Origin: Tragulus kanchil
Taxonomy: Eukaryota; Chordata; Mammalia; Artiodactyla; Tragulidae
Reading direction: 5' to 3'
Assembly: GCA_022376925.1 (NCBI GenBank)
Contig: JAIOJX010000005.1
Location: 12,924,501 to 12,988,500, forward strand
DNA length: 64,000 nucleotides
Under the pieces are notes generated by a model. That model did no database searches and was not told the origin of the DNA. It was given only the letters and a program-made list of their open reading frames with translations. The position numbers were made by a program, and so were the translations under genes. The first letter of the stretch is position 1, and every line of letters begins with the position of its first letter. Below, in pieces: positions 35,511-47,160 of this stretch.

Positions 35511-36678
35511 ATCTTCTAGGGATTGTGTACATTTGGACAGGAAAGCAAGAAAAGTAGCAGAAGAAAACGTTCTGAGAAACTGTACTTCAGCTTTACTTAG
35601 TTAAGAAATGAGCCATCTCCACAGGGCCAATTTTTCTCTTCCAAGTAAACAATTCTGAATAAATCCAGATTTAATACCAGAAAACCAAGTTTAAGTAGCA
35701 AGACAAACCCATAGTTTGGGCTTGTTCCCAAAATTACGGATCATTCCCAAAGTCCTTCTGGTGGACACTGAAGTTAGGAAAACAAAGAAAAAGCAGAGAT
35801 CCATGTGATTTTCAAAATGGGTAATATCGGGACTCTGCAAAACAGCTCAGCATTCTGGGGGAATGTCAGTTCATGTGATCTCCTAACAGCTCTGGTAAGC
35901 AGGGTAAATGGTGCTACATGTGAGTCAACTAAAAACAGAAAGACTCCGTTCACCTGCCCAGGCCAACATGTAATAGTGCAGAAGCCAGGCATCCCGACAC
36001 CCAGTTCAGTCCACTCCCCACCACGGGCAGAAAAGATCCAAGCCAGAACCCAAAGAGAATGAAGCATGCCTAATTTAACCAGCTGATGCCCCAAACTGTT
36101 AAAACATGCGTCTTAGAAGTTCAATTTGAAGGCAAGCGCATATTTTACAATAATAGAAAGTACAAGCAAATAATGCACTGCAAGTCCAACTTTAAAAAGT
36201 TACCCTCAGAATCTGATCCCTAAGTCATTATCAATTGTGTGTTCATTTACATACTGCCAAGGGAGGGGAAAAAAATCAAAGAACTTGCTTAAAAAAAAAA
36301 AAAAGTGCAGAAAAAGTCCAGAAAACAAAGTTACCATTGAGCAAACTGTTTGCTAAGACATTGCTTTGAATTTTAAAACTGTAAGTAAGAATTAGCTTTA
36401 AAGTAGTTGAGTACAAAATAATTTGCCAAATAAGACTGAATTGTCCTTAAGTATATTTGCTCTGGCAGACCGCTGCTGCTGGGCTAAAGGCCGCTAAAGA
36501 CACATGTATCGCACAGCCTGACAAAATACACAATAAAACAGTTTGCTTATTAAAGACATACATTTTAAATATTTACATATGTCTCAACAATGCATCAGAG
36601 AATTTTAAAATAAATTTTCATTTTTCAAGCTGAGAACTGTATTTCTGGAAACTGACAGAGGCGCTTTTGACTAGATAT
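35511..36678. other. Intron 4 sequence, nothing recognised
   Basis: AT-rich, single copy, poly-A run near 36291-36304. Confidence 0.5.
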
Positions 36679-36924
36679 GGCCTTCAAATAACAAAGCACT
36701 CAACTATGAAAATATGTAAGGCTCCCCCAAATAACAAATTCAGCAACAGATCTTTGAGGAAATTCTTCCTTCTACATATTATGAAATTCTTCTTAGAAGC
36801 AAAAGAGTAACTTTTGTTAAAGCTCCTCTACAGGATACGGTCTTCACTAAACACTTCAGGGCTCACCCTTGTTGAAAGACGGAGGGGTCACGGTTCACTG
36901 ATTTTCACTACCATGTAGTACTCG

Positions 36925-37018
36925 ATTTTTTTTGTGGCACTTCTACGAACAGGGACGGAACCCAGGCCCCCTGCGCTGCGAGTGTGGAGTCCTAGCCACT
37001 GGACCACCAGCGAAGTCC
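36925..37018 (-). mobile_element. Short CHR-type SINE, antisense
   Basis: Poly-T, gtggcacttctacgaacagg, gacggaacccaggccccctg, ctggaccaccagcgaagtcc. A copy at 37993-38086 comes from D11. Confidence 0.82.
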
Positions 37019-37722
37019 CTGGTCTTATAAACAATAATTGACTCCATAGGTGGGCTTTGGGACTGTCCAGTTTCAACCAAACCTGCTATAAACATCCTGG
37101 AACAAATCTGGTGCACAGAGCCGATTTTCACAAATTAGTTACCAACGTGCCCCAGGTATTGCGATCCTCACTGCAACCCCCTTCCCACTGCCCAGTGACT
37201 CAATCGGACTGGATTAAGTCGACCTTCCCCAGCCTAGTCACCTCTGACTTCAGATGACACCTCACCAGTGTTATCCAAGGAAGTATGAGCCATACAGCAC
37301 TGGAGGGGAAAGCGTGGGGTCCAATGCCGCAGAAATCCTCCAGGGGGAGAGCTGTTGCTCAAAAGGTTGGTGGAGTCTCAGCTCCCACCTCATGCCAGCT
37401 CACTGTTCTAAGGTCACGGTGCCAGTCGGCTGACACTCCCTGGTTCTAGTGCTTCATCATGCTGCTGGAGAAGGGAGACTTATCCCCAGTAAAGACTGTA
37501 CAGAAATGCAAGGCTTCTTAAATGCTTGATAATCTAATGAGTGCAAAATTGACATTTTAATGTGTATTTCCTCGTCTCCTAATCGATGTTGGACGTGTTT
37601 TCACATTTATTGGTCACTCAAATTTTCTCTTCAGAGTAATGCCTGGTCTTATCTATTGCTCACTCTTGAATGGGTTACTGTTCTCTTTTTTATGGGCTGG
37701 CAGAGGCTTTCCGTATTTTATG
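37019..37722. other. Intron 4 sequence of D11
   Basis: No family clearly recognised. Repeated at 38087-38790, and in part at 39601-39890. Confidence 0.45.
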
Positions 37723-38790
37723 GACTTTTTTGAAACTAATTTACTTGGCCTTCAAATAACAAAGCACTCAACTATGAAAATATGTAAGGCTCCCCCAAAT
37801 AACAAATTCAGCAACAGATCTTTGAGGAAATTCTTCCTTCTACATATTATGAAATTCTTCTTAGAAGCAAAAGAGTAACTTTTGTTAAAGCTCCTCTACA
37901 GGATACGGTCTTCACTAAACACTTCAGGGCTCACCCTTGTTGAAAGACGGAGGGGTCACGGTTCACTGATCTTCACTACCATGTAGTACTCGATTTTTTT
38001 TGTGGCACTTCTACGAACAGGGACGGAACCCAGGCCCCCTGCGCTGCGAGTGTGGAGTCCTAGCCACTGGACCACCAGCGAAGTCCCTGGTCTTATAAAC
38101 AATAATTGACTCCATAGGTGGGCTTTGGGACTGTCCAGTTTCAACCAAACCTGCTATAAACATCCTGGAACAAATCTGGTGCACAGAGCCGATTTTCACA
38201 AATTAGTTACCAACGTGCCCCAGGTATTGCGATCCTCACTGCAACCCCCTTCCCACTGCCCAGTGACTCAATCGGACTGGATTAAGTCGACCTTCCCCAG
38301 CCTAGTCACCTCTGACTTCAGATGACACCTCACCAGTGTTATCCAAGGAAGTATGAGCCATACAGCACTGGAGGGGAAAGCGTGGGGTCCAATGCCGCAG
38401 AAATCCTCCAGGGGGAGAGCTGTTGCTCAAAAGGTTGGTGGAGTCTCAGCTCCCACCTCATGCCAGCTCACTGTTCTAAGGTCACGGTGCCAGTCGGCTG
38501 ACACTCCCTGGTTCTAGTGCTTCATCATGCTGCTGGAGAAGGGAGACTTATCCCCAGTAAAGACTGTACAGAAATGCAAGGCTTCTTAAATGCTTGATAA
38601 TCTAATGAGTGCAAAATTGACGTTTTAATGTGTATTTCCTCGTCTCCTAATCGATGTTGGACGTGTTTTCACATTTATTGGTCACTCAAATTTTCTCTTC
38701 AGAGTAATGCCTGGTCTTATCTATTGCTCACTCTTGAATGGGTTACTGTTCTCTTTTTTATGGGCTGGCAGAGGCTTTCCGTATTTTATG

Positions 38791-39420
38791 AACACTAGTA
38801 CTCTGTTTTGTGAACTGCTCATTTTCATGGTGCTGTCTGATGAACAGAAGATTTGACACAAGAAAACTATCAATATTTTAATTTATGGTTGGTGCTTAGT
38901 ATGCCTTGTTAAAGAAATCTTTCCCTACCCTGAGGTTTTAGCTTTTCCACTATTTTCTAAAAGATGCATAGTTCTCCCTTTCAAATTTAAGTCCGATGGA
39001 CCCAAAATCTCAGCCAAGATCTTCAGCTACTTTCATTTCACAGTAATACTGAAGGTTCTAACCACTGTAAAAAGACATGAAGAAATGAAGAGATGGGTAA
39101 GCTTTCATTTCTCCCCTCCCATCTTCACAGAATTTCCATTCCAAATGCAAATAATCAGAATAAGAGGATCCACTATGATGACTGACCAGGACTGAAAATA
39201 CTACACATCAAACACTACAGGTTTTGGTAGCTATTAGGACAAAAGTTATTTTCTGTTAAAAATGTGCTAAAACATTTTACTCTGAATAATTTTATTGAAT
39301 GTATCATGTGATGATCATATATTTTTCTCTATGTTAACATGGTCAACTGCATATATAAGATGTTCTAATGTGAAGCCAACCTTTGGATCCTGGAATAAAC
39401 CTGCTGTATTGTTTGGGTTT
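38791..39420. other. Intron 4 sequence, possibly antisense L1 remnants
   Basis: The wording near 38930-38970 (aaagaaatctttccctaccc) and 39340-39410 hints at old antisense LINE sequence, but I cannot place it firmly. Repeated by D12 at 39891-40524. Confidence 0.35.
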
Positions 39421-39421
39421 T

Positions 39422-39606
39422 TTTAGGTATGGGGGGGCACTTCTATTGGTCTTTCATTTATCTCTTTTTCATCCATCTTTGTTCTTTGGCCCGTGGGGGC
39501 CCCATCACAGCGGCCTCTGTTGTTGCAGAGCACTGGCTCTGGGCGCATGCACTCCAGAGCTCCGGGGGCCCAGCCGCTCCGGCGTGGAGTCTTCCCAGGC
39601 CAGTCG
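39422..39606 (-). mobile_element. CHR-like SINE, antisense, truncated by the D12 breakpoint
   Basis: Same text as 40525-40793 but with a 25-base loss and cut off inside the element at the duplication join. Confidence 0.88.
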
Positions 39607-40524
39607 GCTGACATGCATGCTTCATCATGCTGCTGGAGAGGGGAGACTTATCCCCAGTAAAGACTGTACAGAAATGCAAGGCTTCTTAAATGCTTGATAA
39701 TCTAATGAGTGCAAAATTGACGTTTTAATGTGTATTTCCTCGTCTCCTAATCGATGTTGGACGTGTTTTCACATTTATTGGTCACTCAAATTTTCTCTTC
39801 AGAGTAATGCCTGGTCTTATCTATTGCTCACTCTTGAATGGGTTACTGTTCTCTTTTTTATGGGCTGGCAGAGGCTTTCCGTATTTTATGAACACTAGTA
39901 CTCTGTTTTGTGAACTGCTCATTTTCATGGTGCTGTCTGATGAACAGAAGATTTGACACAAGAAAACTATCAATATTTTAATTTATGGTTGGTGCTTAGT
40001 ATGCCTTGTTAAAGAAATCTTTCCCTACCCTGAGGTTTTAGCTTTTCCACTATTTTCTAAAAGATGCATAGTTCTCCCTTTCAAATTTAAGTCCGATGGA
40101 CCCAAAATCTCAGCCAAGATCTTCAGCTACTTTCATTTCACAGTAATACTGAAGGTTCTAACCACTGTAAAAAGACATGAAGAAATGAAGAGATGGGTAA
40201 GCTTTCATTTCTCCCCTCCCATCTTCACAGAATTTCCATTCCAAATGCAAATAATCAGAATAAGAGGATCCACTATGATGACTGACCAGGACTGAAAATA
40301 CTACACATCAAACACTACAGGTTTTGGTAGCTATTAGGACAAAAGTTATTTTCTGTTAAAAATGTGCTAAAACATTTTACTCTGAATAATTTTATTGAAT
40401 GTATCATGTGATGATCATATATTTTTCTCTATGTTAACATGGTCAACTGCATATATAAGATGTTCTAATGTGAAGCCAACCTTTGGATCCTGGAATAAAC
40501 CTGCTGTATTGTTTGGGTTTTTTT

Positions 40525-40793
40525 AGGTATGGGGGGGCACTTCTATTGGTCTTTCATTTATCTCTTTTTCATCCATCTTTGTTCTTTGGCCCGTGGGGGC
40601 CCCATCACAGCGGCCTCTGTTGTTGCAGAGCACTGGCTCTGGGCGCATGCACTCCAGAGCTCCGGCTCGGTGGTTGGACACACTGGTTCAGCCGCTCCGC
40701 GACACGTGGAGTCTTCCCAGGCCAGGGATCGAACTGGTGCCCCCTGCACTGCAAGGTGGTGTCCTTACCCACTGGACCACCAGGGGAAGCCCT
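40525..40793 (-). mobile_element. CHR-like SINE, antisense
   Basis: Short G run, gcacttctattggtctttca, body, gatcgaactggtgccccctg, head ggaccaccaggggaagccc. A copy at 41585-41844 comes from D13. Confidence 0.92.
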
Positions 40794-42633
40794 GTATCAT
40801 ATTTTATGCGAGACTGAAAGTGGATTGCCAACACAGCCATATACAGCAGGTTGTCTCCCGGACAGAATGCTTTTTGTTTATCATCCAACATTCACAGAAC
40901 AAATACAAAGTTCTGGCTAATATTTATGTAGGAAAACTTTACATTTAAGCTTGTTCCTCATTTTAAAACAACGTGTGAGAAGATTCTCAAGTTTCGAACG
41001 ACACTGCCGGAATACAAGGGTCACGAGACAGCATGAGGAGCCCGTCCGTAAAGGAGAGGCAGGCCTGTGGGTCCACTGGAGCCGCCCCATCACCGCACAC
41101 AGGGCAGCGGTGTGTCAGCCAGTGGGTCTCAGGTTTGGAAGAGGAAAGCTGTGTCTGAAGCACTTCATTTCTTCATGCACTGCTACCATCTATAGATGTT
41201 TTGCTGGTTTTAAATAGAAATATTTAAGAAAGCTGGTCGAGGGTTTGGGGTTAACAGGTGACACATTATGACGCTTCCAATTTAGAATGTGTCAAGTAAG
41301 TTCCTGGATACAATGCACAGAACATCTGATTTCCAGAAATAAGTTGCCGAAGTGAGAGATAATACCTCTCTTTTGTTACTAGTTTTGGATGTGCATTCAT
41401 GAATGGGTCCAGATTTCACTTTCTCGTACTTCTGCTGTTGGGGTTCAGGATCAGTTATTCTGGCCTCACGAAATGAGCTGCGCAGCTTCCTCTTTTTTCA
41501 CTTGCCATGGGACTCTAACATTGAGACGGTGGATTCTCTGAAGATCTCACAGAACTCTCCTATAGAACTTTGTGGACCTGGTTGCAGGCACTTCTATTGG
41601 TCTTTCATTTATCTCTTTTTCATCCATCTTTGTTCTTTGGCCCGTGGGGGCCCCATCACAGCGGCCTCTGTTGTTGCAGAGCACTGGCTCTGGGCGCATG
41701 CACTCCAGAGCTCCGGCTCGGTGGTTGGACACACTGGTTCAGCCGCTCCGCGACACGTGGAGTCTTCCCAGGCCAGGGATCGAACTGGTGCCCCCTGCAC
41801 TGCAAGGTGGTGTCCTTACCCACTGGACCACCAGGGGAAGCCCTGTATCATATTTTATGCGAGACTGAAAGTGGATTGCCAACACAGCCATATACAGCAG
41901 GTTGTCTCCCGGACAGAATGCTTTTTGTTTATCATCCAACATTCACAGAACAAATACAAAGTTCTGGCTAATATTTATGTAGGAAAACTTTACATTTAAG
42001 CTTGTTCCTCATTTTAAAACAACGTGTGAGAAGATTCTCAAGTTTCGAACGACACTGCCGGAATACAAGGGTCACGAGACAGCATGAGGAGCCCGTCCGT
42101 AAAGGAGAGGCAGGCCTGTGGGTCCACTGGAGCCGCCCCATCACCGCACACAGGGCAGCGGTGTGTCAGCCAGTGGGTCTCAGGTTTGGAAGAGGAAAGC
42201 TGTGTCTGAAGCACTTCATTTCTTCATGCACTGCTACCATCTATAGATGTTTTGCTGGTTTTAAATAGAAATATTTAAGAAAGCTGGTCGAGGGTTTGGG
42301 GTTAACAGGTGACACATTATGACGCTTCCAATTTAGAATGTGTCAAGTAAGTTCCTGGATACAATGCACAGAACATCTGATTTCCAGAAATAAGTTGCCG
42401 AAGTGAGAGATAATACCTCTCTTTTGTTACTAGTTTTGGATGTGCATTCATGAATGGGTCCAGATTTCACTTTCTCGTACTTCTGCTGTTGGGGTTCAGG
42501 ATCAGTTATTCTGGCCTCACGAAATGAGCTGCGCAGCTTCCTCTTTTTTCACTTGCCATGGGACTCTAACATTGAGACGGTGGATTCTCTGAAGATCTCA
42601 CAGAACTCTCCTATAGAACTTTGTGGACCTGGT
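40536..42633 (+). repeat. Direct duplication D13 (period 1051 bp)
   Basis: Left arm 40536-41582, right arm 41587-42633, offset 1051, no visible mismatch. Four extra bases (tgca) sit between the arms. It includes an antisense SINE in both arms. Confidence 0.94.
40794..41584. other. Intron 4 sequence of D13
   Basis: Nothing recognised; repeated at 41845-42633. Frames here are read-through from the SINE. Confidence 0.5.
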
Positions 42634-42736
42634 GCTTTCCTAGTGAAAAGATGAATCATTAACACGGTTTCTTTAGTGGCTATAGGACTATTCAGGATTT
42701 ACACTGCTTTTAGAATTGGCTTTAGTAAAAATTTCT

Positions 42737-42950
42737 GGGCTTCCCTGGTGGGTCAGACAGTAAAGAATCTGCCTGCTGCAATTCAGGAGACTCGGGTTTG
42801 ATGCCTGGGTCAGGAGGACACCCTGGAGAAGGGAATGACTATCCACTCTGGATTCTTTCCTGGAGAATTCTAAGGACAGAAAAACATGGAAGTCAGTCAA
42901 CAGTTCATGGGGTTGCAAAGAGTAGGACATGACTGAGCGACAAAAATTTC
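42737..42950 (+). mobile_element. Bov-tA SINE
   Basis: gggcttccctggtgggtcag to gtaggacatgactgagcgac. Perfect 13-bp target-site duplication agtaaaaatttct at 42724-42736 and 42951-42963. Confidence 0.95.
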
Positions 42951-42971
42951 AGTAAAAATTTCTAGCATTTT

Positions 42972-43251
42972 GGGCTTCCCTGGTGGTCCAGTGGGTAAAG
43001 AGTCTGCCTTGCAGTGCAAGGGGCACCGGTTTGATTCCTGGTCTGGGAAGATCCCACGTGCCACGGAATGGCTGAACTGGTGTTCCCAGTTACCAGTCAG
43101 CACTCTGGAGCGCATGCGCCCAGAGCCAGTACAGTGCTCTGCAATGAGAGAGGCCACTGCAATGAGAGGCCCACACAGGCCAAAGGATAAAGATGGATGA
43201 AAGAAAGTAAATAAATAAACAATTTTAAAAAGAGGCAAAAAAAAAAAAATC
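42972..43251 (+). mobile_element. CHR-like SINE, A-tailed, next to the Bov-tA
   Basis: Head ggcttccctggtggtccagt, gccttgcagtgcaaggggca, ends in A-rich tail. Target-site duplication tctagcatttt at 42961-42971 and 43252-43262; its first three bases are the last three of the neighbouring Bov-tA duplication. Confidence 0.95.
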
Positions 43252-43445
43252 TCTAGCATTTTGCCACTTTGTCTATGTCTTCAAATGTGCCACAGAGTTC
43301 TTCACAAACTCTGTATCTTTCCACTCTCCGCTATAGCAGTACATTCTTTAATTCTTAAAATTATTTGTCCTTTTTTTCTTGATCAATATAATCAGACATC
43401 TACATACCATATTTTATTAGTCTTTTCTAAAAACTTGTCACTTTG

Positions 43446-43712
43446 GGCTTCCCTGATGGTCCAGTGGGTAGAGACTCCCACCTTGCAGCACAAGGGGCAC
43501 CAGTTGTCCCCTGGCCTGGGAAGATCCCATGTGCCGCGGAGCAGCTGGACTGGTGTGTCCAATTACTAGCCAGCACCCTGGAGTGCATGTGCCCAGAGCC
43601 AGTGTTCTTCAATGAGAGAGGCCACTGCAATGGGAAGACCACACAGGCCAAAGTATAAAGATGTATGAAAATAAATAAATAAAAAATCAATAAAAGGGGC
43701 CAAAAAATTTAG
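43446..43712 (+). mobile_element. CHR-like SINE, A-tailed, older
   Basis: ggcttccctgatggtccagt, then a mutated head (B box damaged: accagttgtcccctggcc), body ctggactggtgtgtccaatt, end aatcaataaaaggggccaaa. No clear target-site duplication. Confidence 0.88.
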
Positions 43713-45300
43713 AAAAAACCAAAACCTTGTGGCTTCATCTAACTTCTATTGTGTTCTTATATTCTGTTTCATTTACTCTCTCATATTTATCCCCTCTGTC
43801 ATTCTTTCTTCATAACATATCTTGTTCTCTAATTCTTACGGTAGGTTTAGCTTGCTACTTTCAGTCTATCTTTCCTCTATAAAAGTTCCTCCTAAGTAGT
43901 CTTTGACAGCTTATACAATCTATATGTGGTAATTACTGAACCATCAATGATGCATAATATACATTTTTAATTTGCAAATAAAGATTCTTCAAAATTCTTT
44001 TCCTATACTGACTTTCAGCATCATTCACACAAAGATCAGAGAATAGTCTCTATGGCTTGATTTACATGAAGCTTGTTGAGAACTGCTTTATGGCCCAGTA
44101 CATGGTCCATGGCCAACCTTCAGGTGTTCCAGGTGTGCTTTAAAGAATTAATTGCCTCCTGTTGCCAACCGGTAGCTTTTCTTTCCTTTTTAAAAATGTC
44201 CTAGATTAACCTTTCACCAAAAGATATGGCCACTTCAAATATCCACAGCTTTCAGCAGGAGTCTGAGATTCAATTCCCCACAGACAAGAATCTCCTATCC
44301 CAACAGATCTCTAAGGCTTTTGTTTTATGTTTGAACCTAGAGTCCATGTTTTTTTTTTTTTTTTCTTTTCCAACCACTCTAATTTCAGTTACCTGGTATT
44401 CTTGTTTGTTTTGGCCCTTTAGGATTTCCCTTAATTTTTGTAAGCTTACTGCATTTAAAAATTATATATATATACATATACATCAAGGATTGAGGTGTTT
44501 TATGCATATAGGGCTTTTATTATTATATTTTACAGTATCTGACCTGCCTAACAGAAACTTATATCCTTCCTTTTCAGTACTTTCTCAAAGAAACACTACT
44601 GTCTAAATTTTATCATGTGTATTACCATGTTCTATATAATTCTTACAGCTTCACTAATTTAGGTAAAGTCAATCACTAATTGGGTAAAATCAGTCAGTCT
44701 ATTAATTAAAAATCAGAATCACAGAGGTGTTTTTAGAAAGAAATAAAAGTCTGACATCCATAGCAGAGTATTTGATCTTGGCTAAAAAAGCTCTAGGTAT
44801 GTATATATATATATATATATACACATATATATATATATAATAATTTTAATTACAAGTCACTTTTATTCATTATACACTCTACAGAGCTAGAAAACAGGCT
44901 GTTTTTCAAAGTAATCAAAGGTGACTCCTGAGATTTTATTATGTATTTGCTAATAAACAAATTAATGATTTGAAATAGGCTGACTGAAGTTACAGGTTTA
45001 CCCCCCATGCCAGAAGGAATTCTTAAACAGGGAGTAGAAACAAATGACATAAATACATCAACTGCAAAGGTACCGGAGCTCAAATTCAAAGCATTATACC
45101 TGGATGAACCAAATAGTTATGGGCAACTCTAGAATAAAAGTTATAAACTCTCCAAGCTAACTAAACTACTTGACTGAGAAATTATCAGAATGCTTTATTT
45201 AGGGAGTTTCATAATTAACTACTAAATTCAATTTCATATATCCTGCCAAATACCTTAACACAACTGTAAATTTAATTTTTTAAAAACAAGCACTTAAAAC
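43713..45300. other. Intron 4 sequence with simple repeats
   Basis: Poly-T near 44349-44365 and TA repeats at about 44464-44478 and 44799-44842. Otherwise nothing recognised. Confidence 0.5.
44799..44842. repeat. TA dinucleotide microsatellite
   Basis: Two blocks of ta repeats separated by acacata. Likely length-variable. Confidence 0.95.
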
Positions 45301-45348
45301 TGCAAGAGGATATTTTCCCCCAAAGTGTAAGATGAGCCAATTCTTTAC

Positions 45349-45409
45349 CTCCCCAGCACTTGCGCATTCCTTGGCTCTTCTGTGGAGTGCAGCCCATGTA
45401 TCTTCATAC
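45349..45409 (-). CDS. DTNBP1: DTNBP1 exon 4 (intact copy, 61 bp)
   Basis: Acceptor ...tttcttag, 61 bp exon, donor GTAAAG on the minus strand. The leading G completes the Arg codon from exon 3; then YEDTWAALHRRAKECASAGE, ending on a codon boundary, which fits the phase-0 start of exon 5. It differs from human residues 55-74 by one conservative change (Glu for Asp). It lies in the left arm of duplication D14; a second copy is at 46430-46489. This copy keeps the reading frame between exons 3 and 5, so I take it as the functional one. Confidence 0.95.
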
Positions 45410-46080
45410 CTAAGAAAAGCAAAAACATAATTCAAACTTCAAATCGCGCCTGTAAAAATCCTATCTGAAATACATCCTGCAGTGTCAGAAAGGAAAAGCT
45501 CAAAGAGTAAGGGAGGCATCTGGCAAACACACAGGCGTCAAAACCTGAAGGGGCTTCCGAGGGCCAAATTTGGGGCAACTTGAGCAACAAAACAGTGTTT
45601 TAGAAATGGGTTAGAGCTCACAGACTAAAACCAACAGTCATGAGCTCGGTGATTTAAATCAACAACTGAATAAGTACAATGGGGCAGGGGGGCAATTAAT
45701 AATAAGAGCAATTACAGAATTTCAATTAATAATGACAGAAAAAAATGAGAAAAATAGAAAATCACCATCTGATAAACACAATGCATTACTTCAGGCAAGA
45801 ACGCTAACGGATGCTAAAAATTCACAAGTATCTCTCCACAGGATACTCATTAATTTAAAAGGGGGAAACAGTTAAAAAGTGGAGAAACCTGGCAGGCACT
45901 TCCTTAGCCAAGTGAACAGTATTAACGTCAACAGAACGAGACGTGTCAACATCCTGTGCCTGCTGACAACGACGCCCTATGCGACACAACAGTACTTTTC
46001 TGTTATTCTCTCCATAAAAGCTCTAACTTGAATTTAATTGTGAGAAAATGGCAGGTAAACTCAAAATCGGGGATATTTTG
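45410..46080. other. Intron 3 sequence upstream of exon 4
   Basis: Nothing recognised; repeated at 46490-47160 by D14. Confidence 0.5.
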
Positions 46081-46388
46081 CAAAACACCTAGCCAGAAAT
46101 AAACCCACACATATATGGTCCATTACTTTGCAACAAAGGAGTCAAGAATATACAACGGGGAAAGCCAAGTCTCTTTAATAAGTGGTGTTGAGAAAACCGC
46201 ACAGCCACATGCAAAAGAAGGAAAATGAACAACTCTTAGTATCTTACACTGCCTTCCCAAAACTAACTCCAAGTGGATTAAAGATCTGAAACCATAAAAC
46301 TCCCAGTGGAAAAGACACAGGCAATAAGTTCCTAGACATCTGCCTTGTGACGATATTTTGGATTTGACACCAAAAGCAAAGGCAAAAG
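46081..46388 (+). mobile_element. L1 LINE fragment (left-arm copy, cut by D14)
   Basis: ccagaaataaacccacacat, ggtccattactttgcaacaa, aataagtggtgttgagaaaa, gtggattaaagatctgaaac are L1 ORF2 wording in sense. The continuous copy is 47161 onward. Confidence 0.9.
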
Positions 46389-46429
46389 AGGATATTTTCC
46401 CCAAAGTGTAAGATGAGCCAATTCTTTAC

Positions 46430-46489
46430 CTCCCAGCACTTGCGCATTCCTTGGCTCTTCTGTGGAGTGCAGCCCATGTATCTTCATAC
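46430..46489 (-). pseudogene. DTNBP1: Extra copy of DTNBP1 exon 4 with a 1-base deletion
   Basis: Same acceptor, exon body and donor as 45349-45409, but a run of four C (plus strand) just inside the donor is three C here, so the exon is 60 bp. Spliced in, it would shift the frame into exon 5. A C is also missing nearby in intron sequence (tattttcccc versus tattttcc-cc spacing). On the minus strand this copy comes before the intact exon, so an automated gene model could include both. It is part of duplication D14, which has the hallmarks of an assembly artefact, so the likely reading is a false exon rather than a genuine exon duplication. Confidence 0.9.
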
Positions 46490-47160
46490 CTAAGAAAAGC
46501 AAAAACATAATTCAAACTTCAAATCGCGCCTGTAAAAATCCTATCTGAAATACATCCTGCAGTGTCAGAAAGGAAAAGCTCAAAGAGTAAGGGAGGCATC
46601 TGGCAAACACACAGGCGTCAAAACCTGAAGGGGCTTCCGAGGGCCAAATTTGGGGCAACTTGAGCAACAAAACAGTGTTTTAGAAATGGGTTAGAGCTCA
46701 CAGACTAAAACCAACAGTCATGAGCTCGGTGATTTAAATCAACAACTGAATAAGTACAATGGGGCAGGAGGGCAATTAATAATAAGAGCAATTACAGAAT
46801 TTCAATTAATAATGACAGAAAAAAATGAGAAAAATAGAAAATCACCATCTGATAAACACAATGCATTACTTCAGGCAAGAACGCTAACGGATGCTAAAAA
46901 TTCACAAGTATCTCTCCACAGGATACTCATTAATTTAAAAGGGGGAAACAGTTAAAAAGTGGAGAAACCTGGCAGGCACTTCCTTAGCCAAGTGAACAGT
47001 ATTAACGTCAACAGAACGAGACGTGTCAACATCCTGTGCCTGCTGACAACGACGCCCTATGCGACACAACAGTACTTTTCTGTTATTCTCTCCATAAAAG
47101 CTCTAACTTGAATTTAATTGTGAGAAAATGGCAGGTAAACTCAAAATCGGGGATATTTTG

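Larger units (their letters stand above)
36679..38790 (+). repeat. Direct duplication D11 (period 1068 bp)
   Basis: Left arm 36679-37722, right arm 37747-38790, offset 1068. Two substitutions (gattttcac/gatcttcac and gacattttaa/gacgttttaa). A 24-base non-matching filler (37723-37746) lies between the arms. Confidence 0.94.
38491..40730 (+). repeat. Direct duplication D12 (period ~1100 bp)
   Basis: Left arm about 38491-39606, right arm about 39601-40730. Offset is 1110 for the first bases, then 1100 after a scrambled 10-base deletion near the start of the right arm. The left arm end has lost about 25 bases inside a SINE (39560-39580) relative to the right. Chained with D11, so 37420-37722, 38491-38790 and 39601-39890 are three copies of one segment. 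Confidence 0.93.

Noticed and set aside
41403..41999. 198-codon ORF
   Set aside because: It crosses the D13 join and reads through antisense SINE sequence.
44799..44842. Functional AT-rich origin or attachment region
   Set aside because: Plain TA microsatellite with no further supporting motif.
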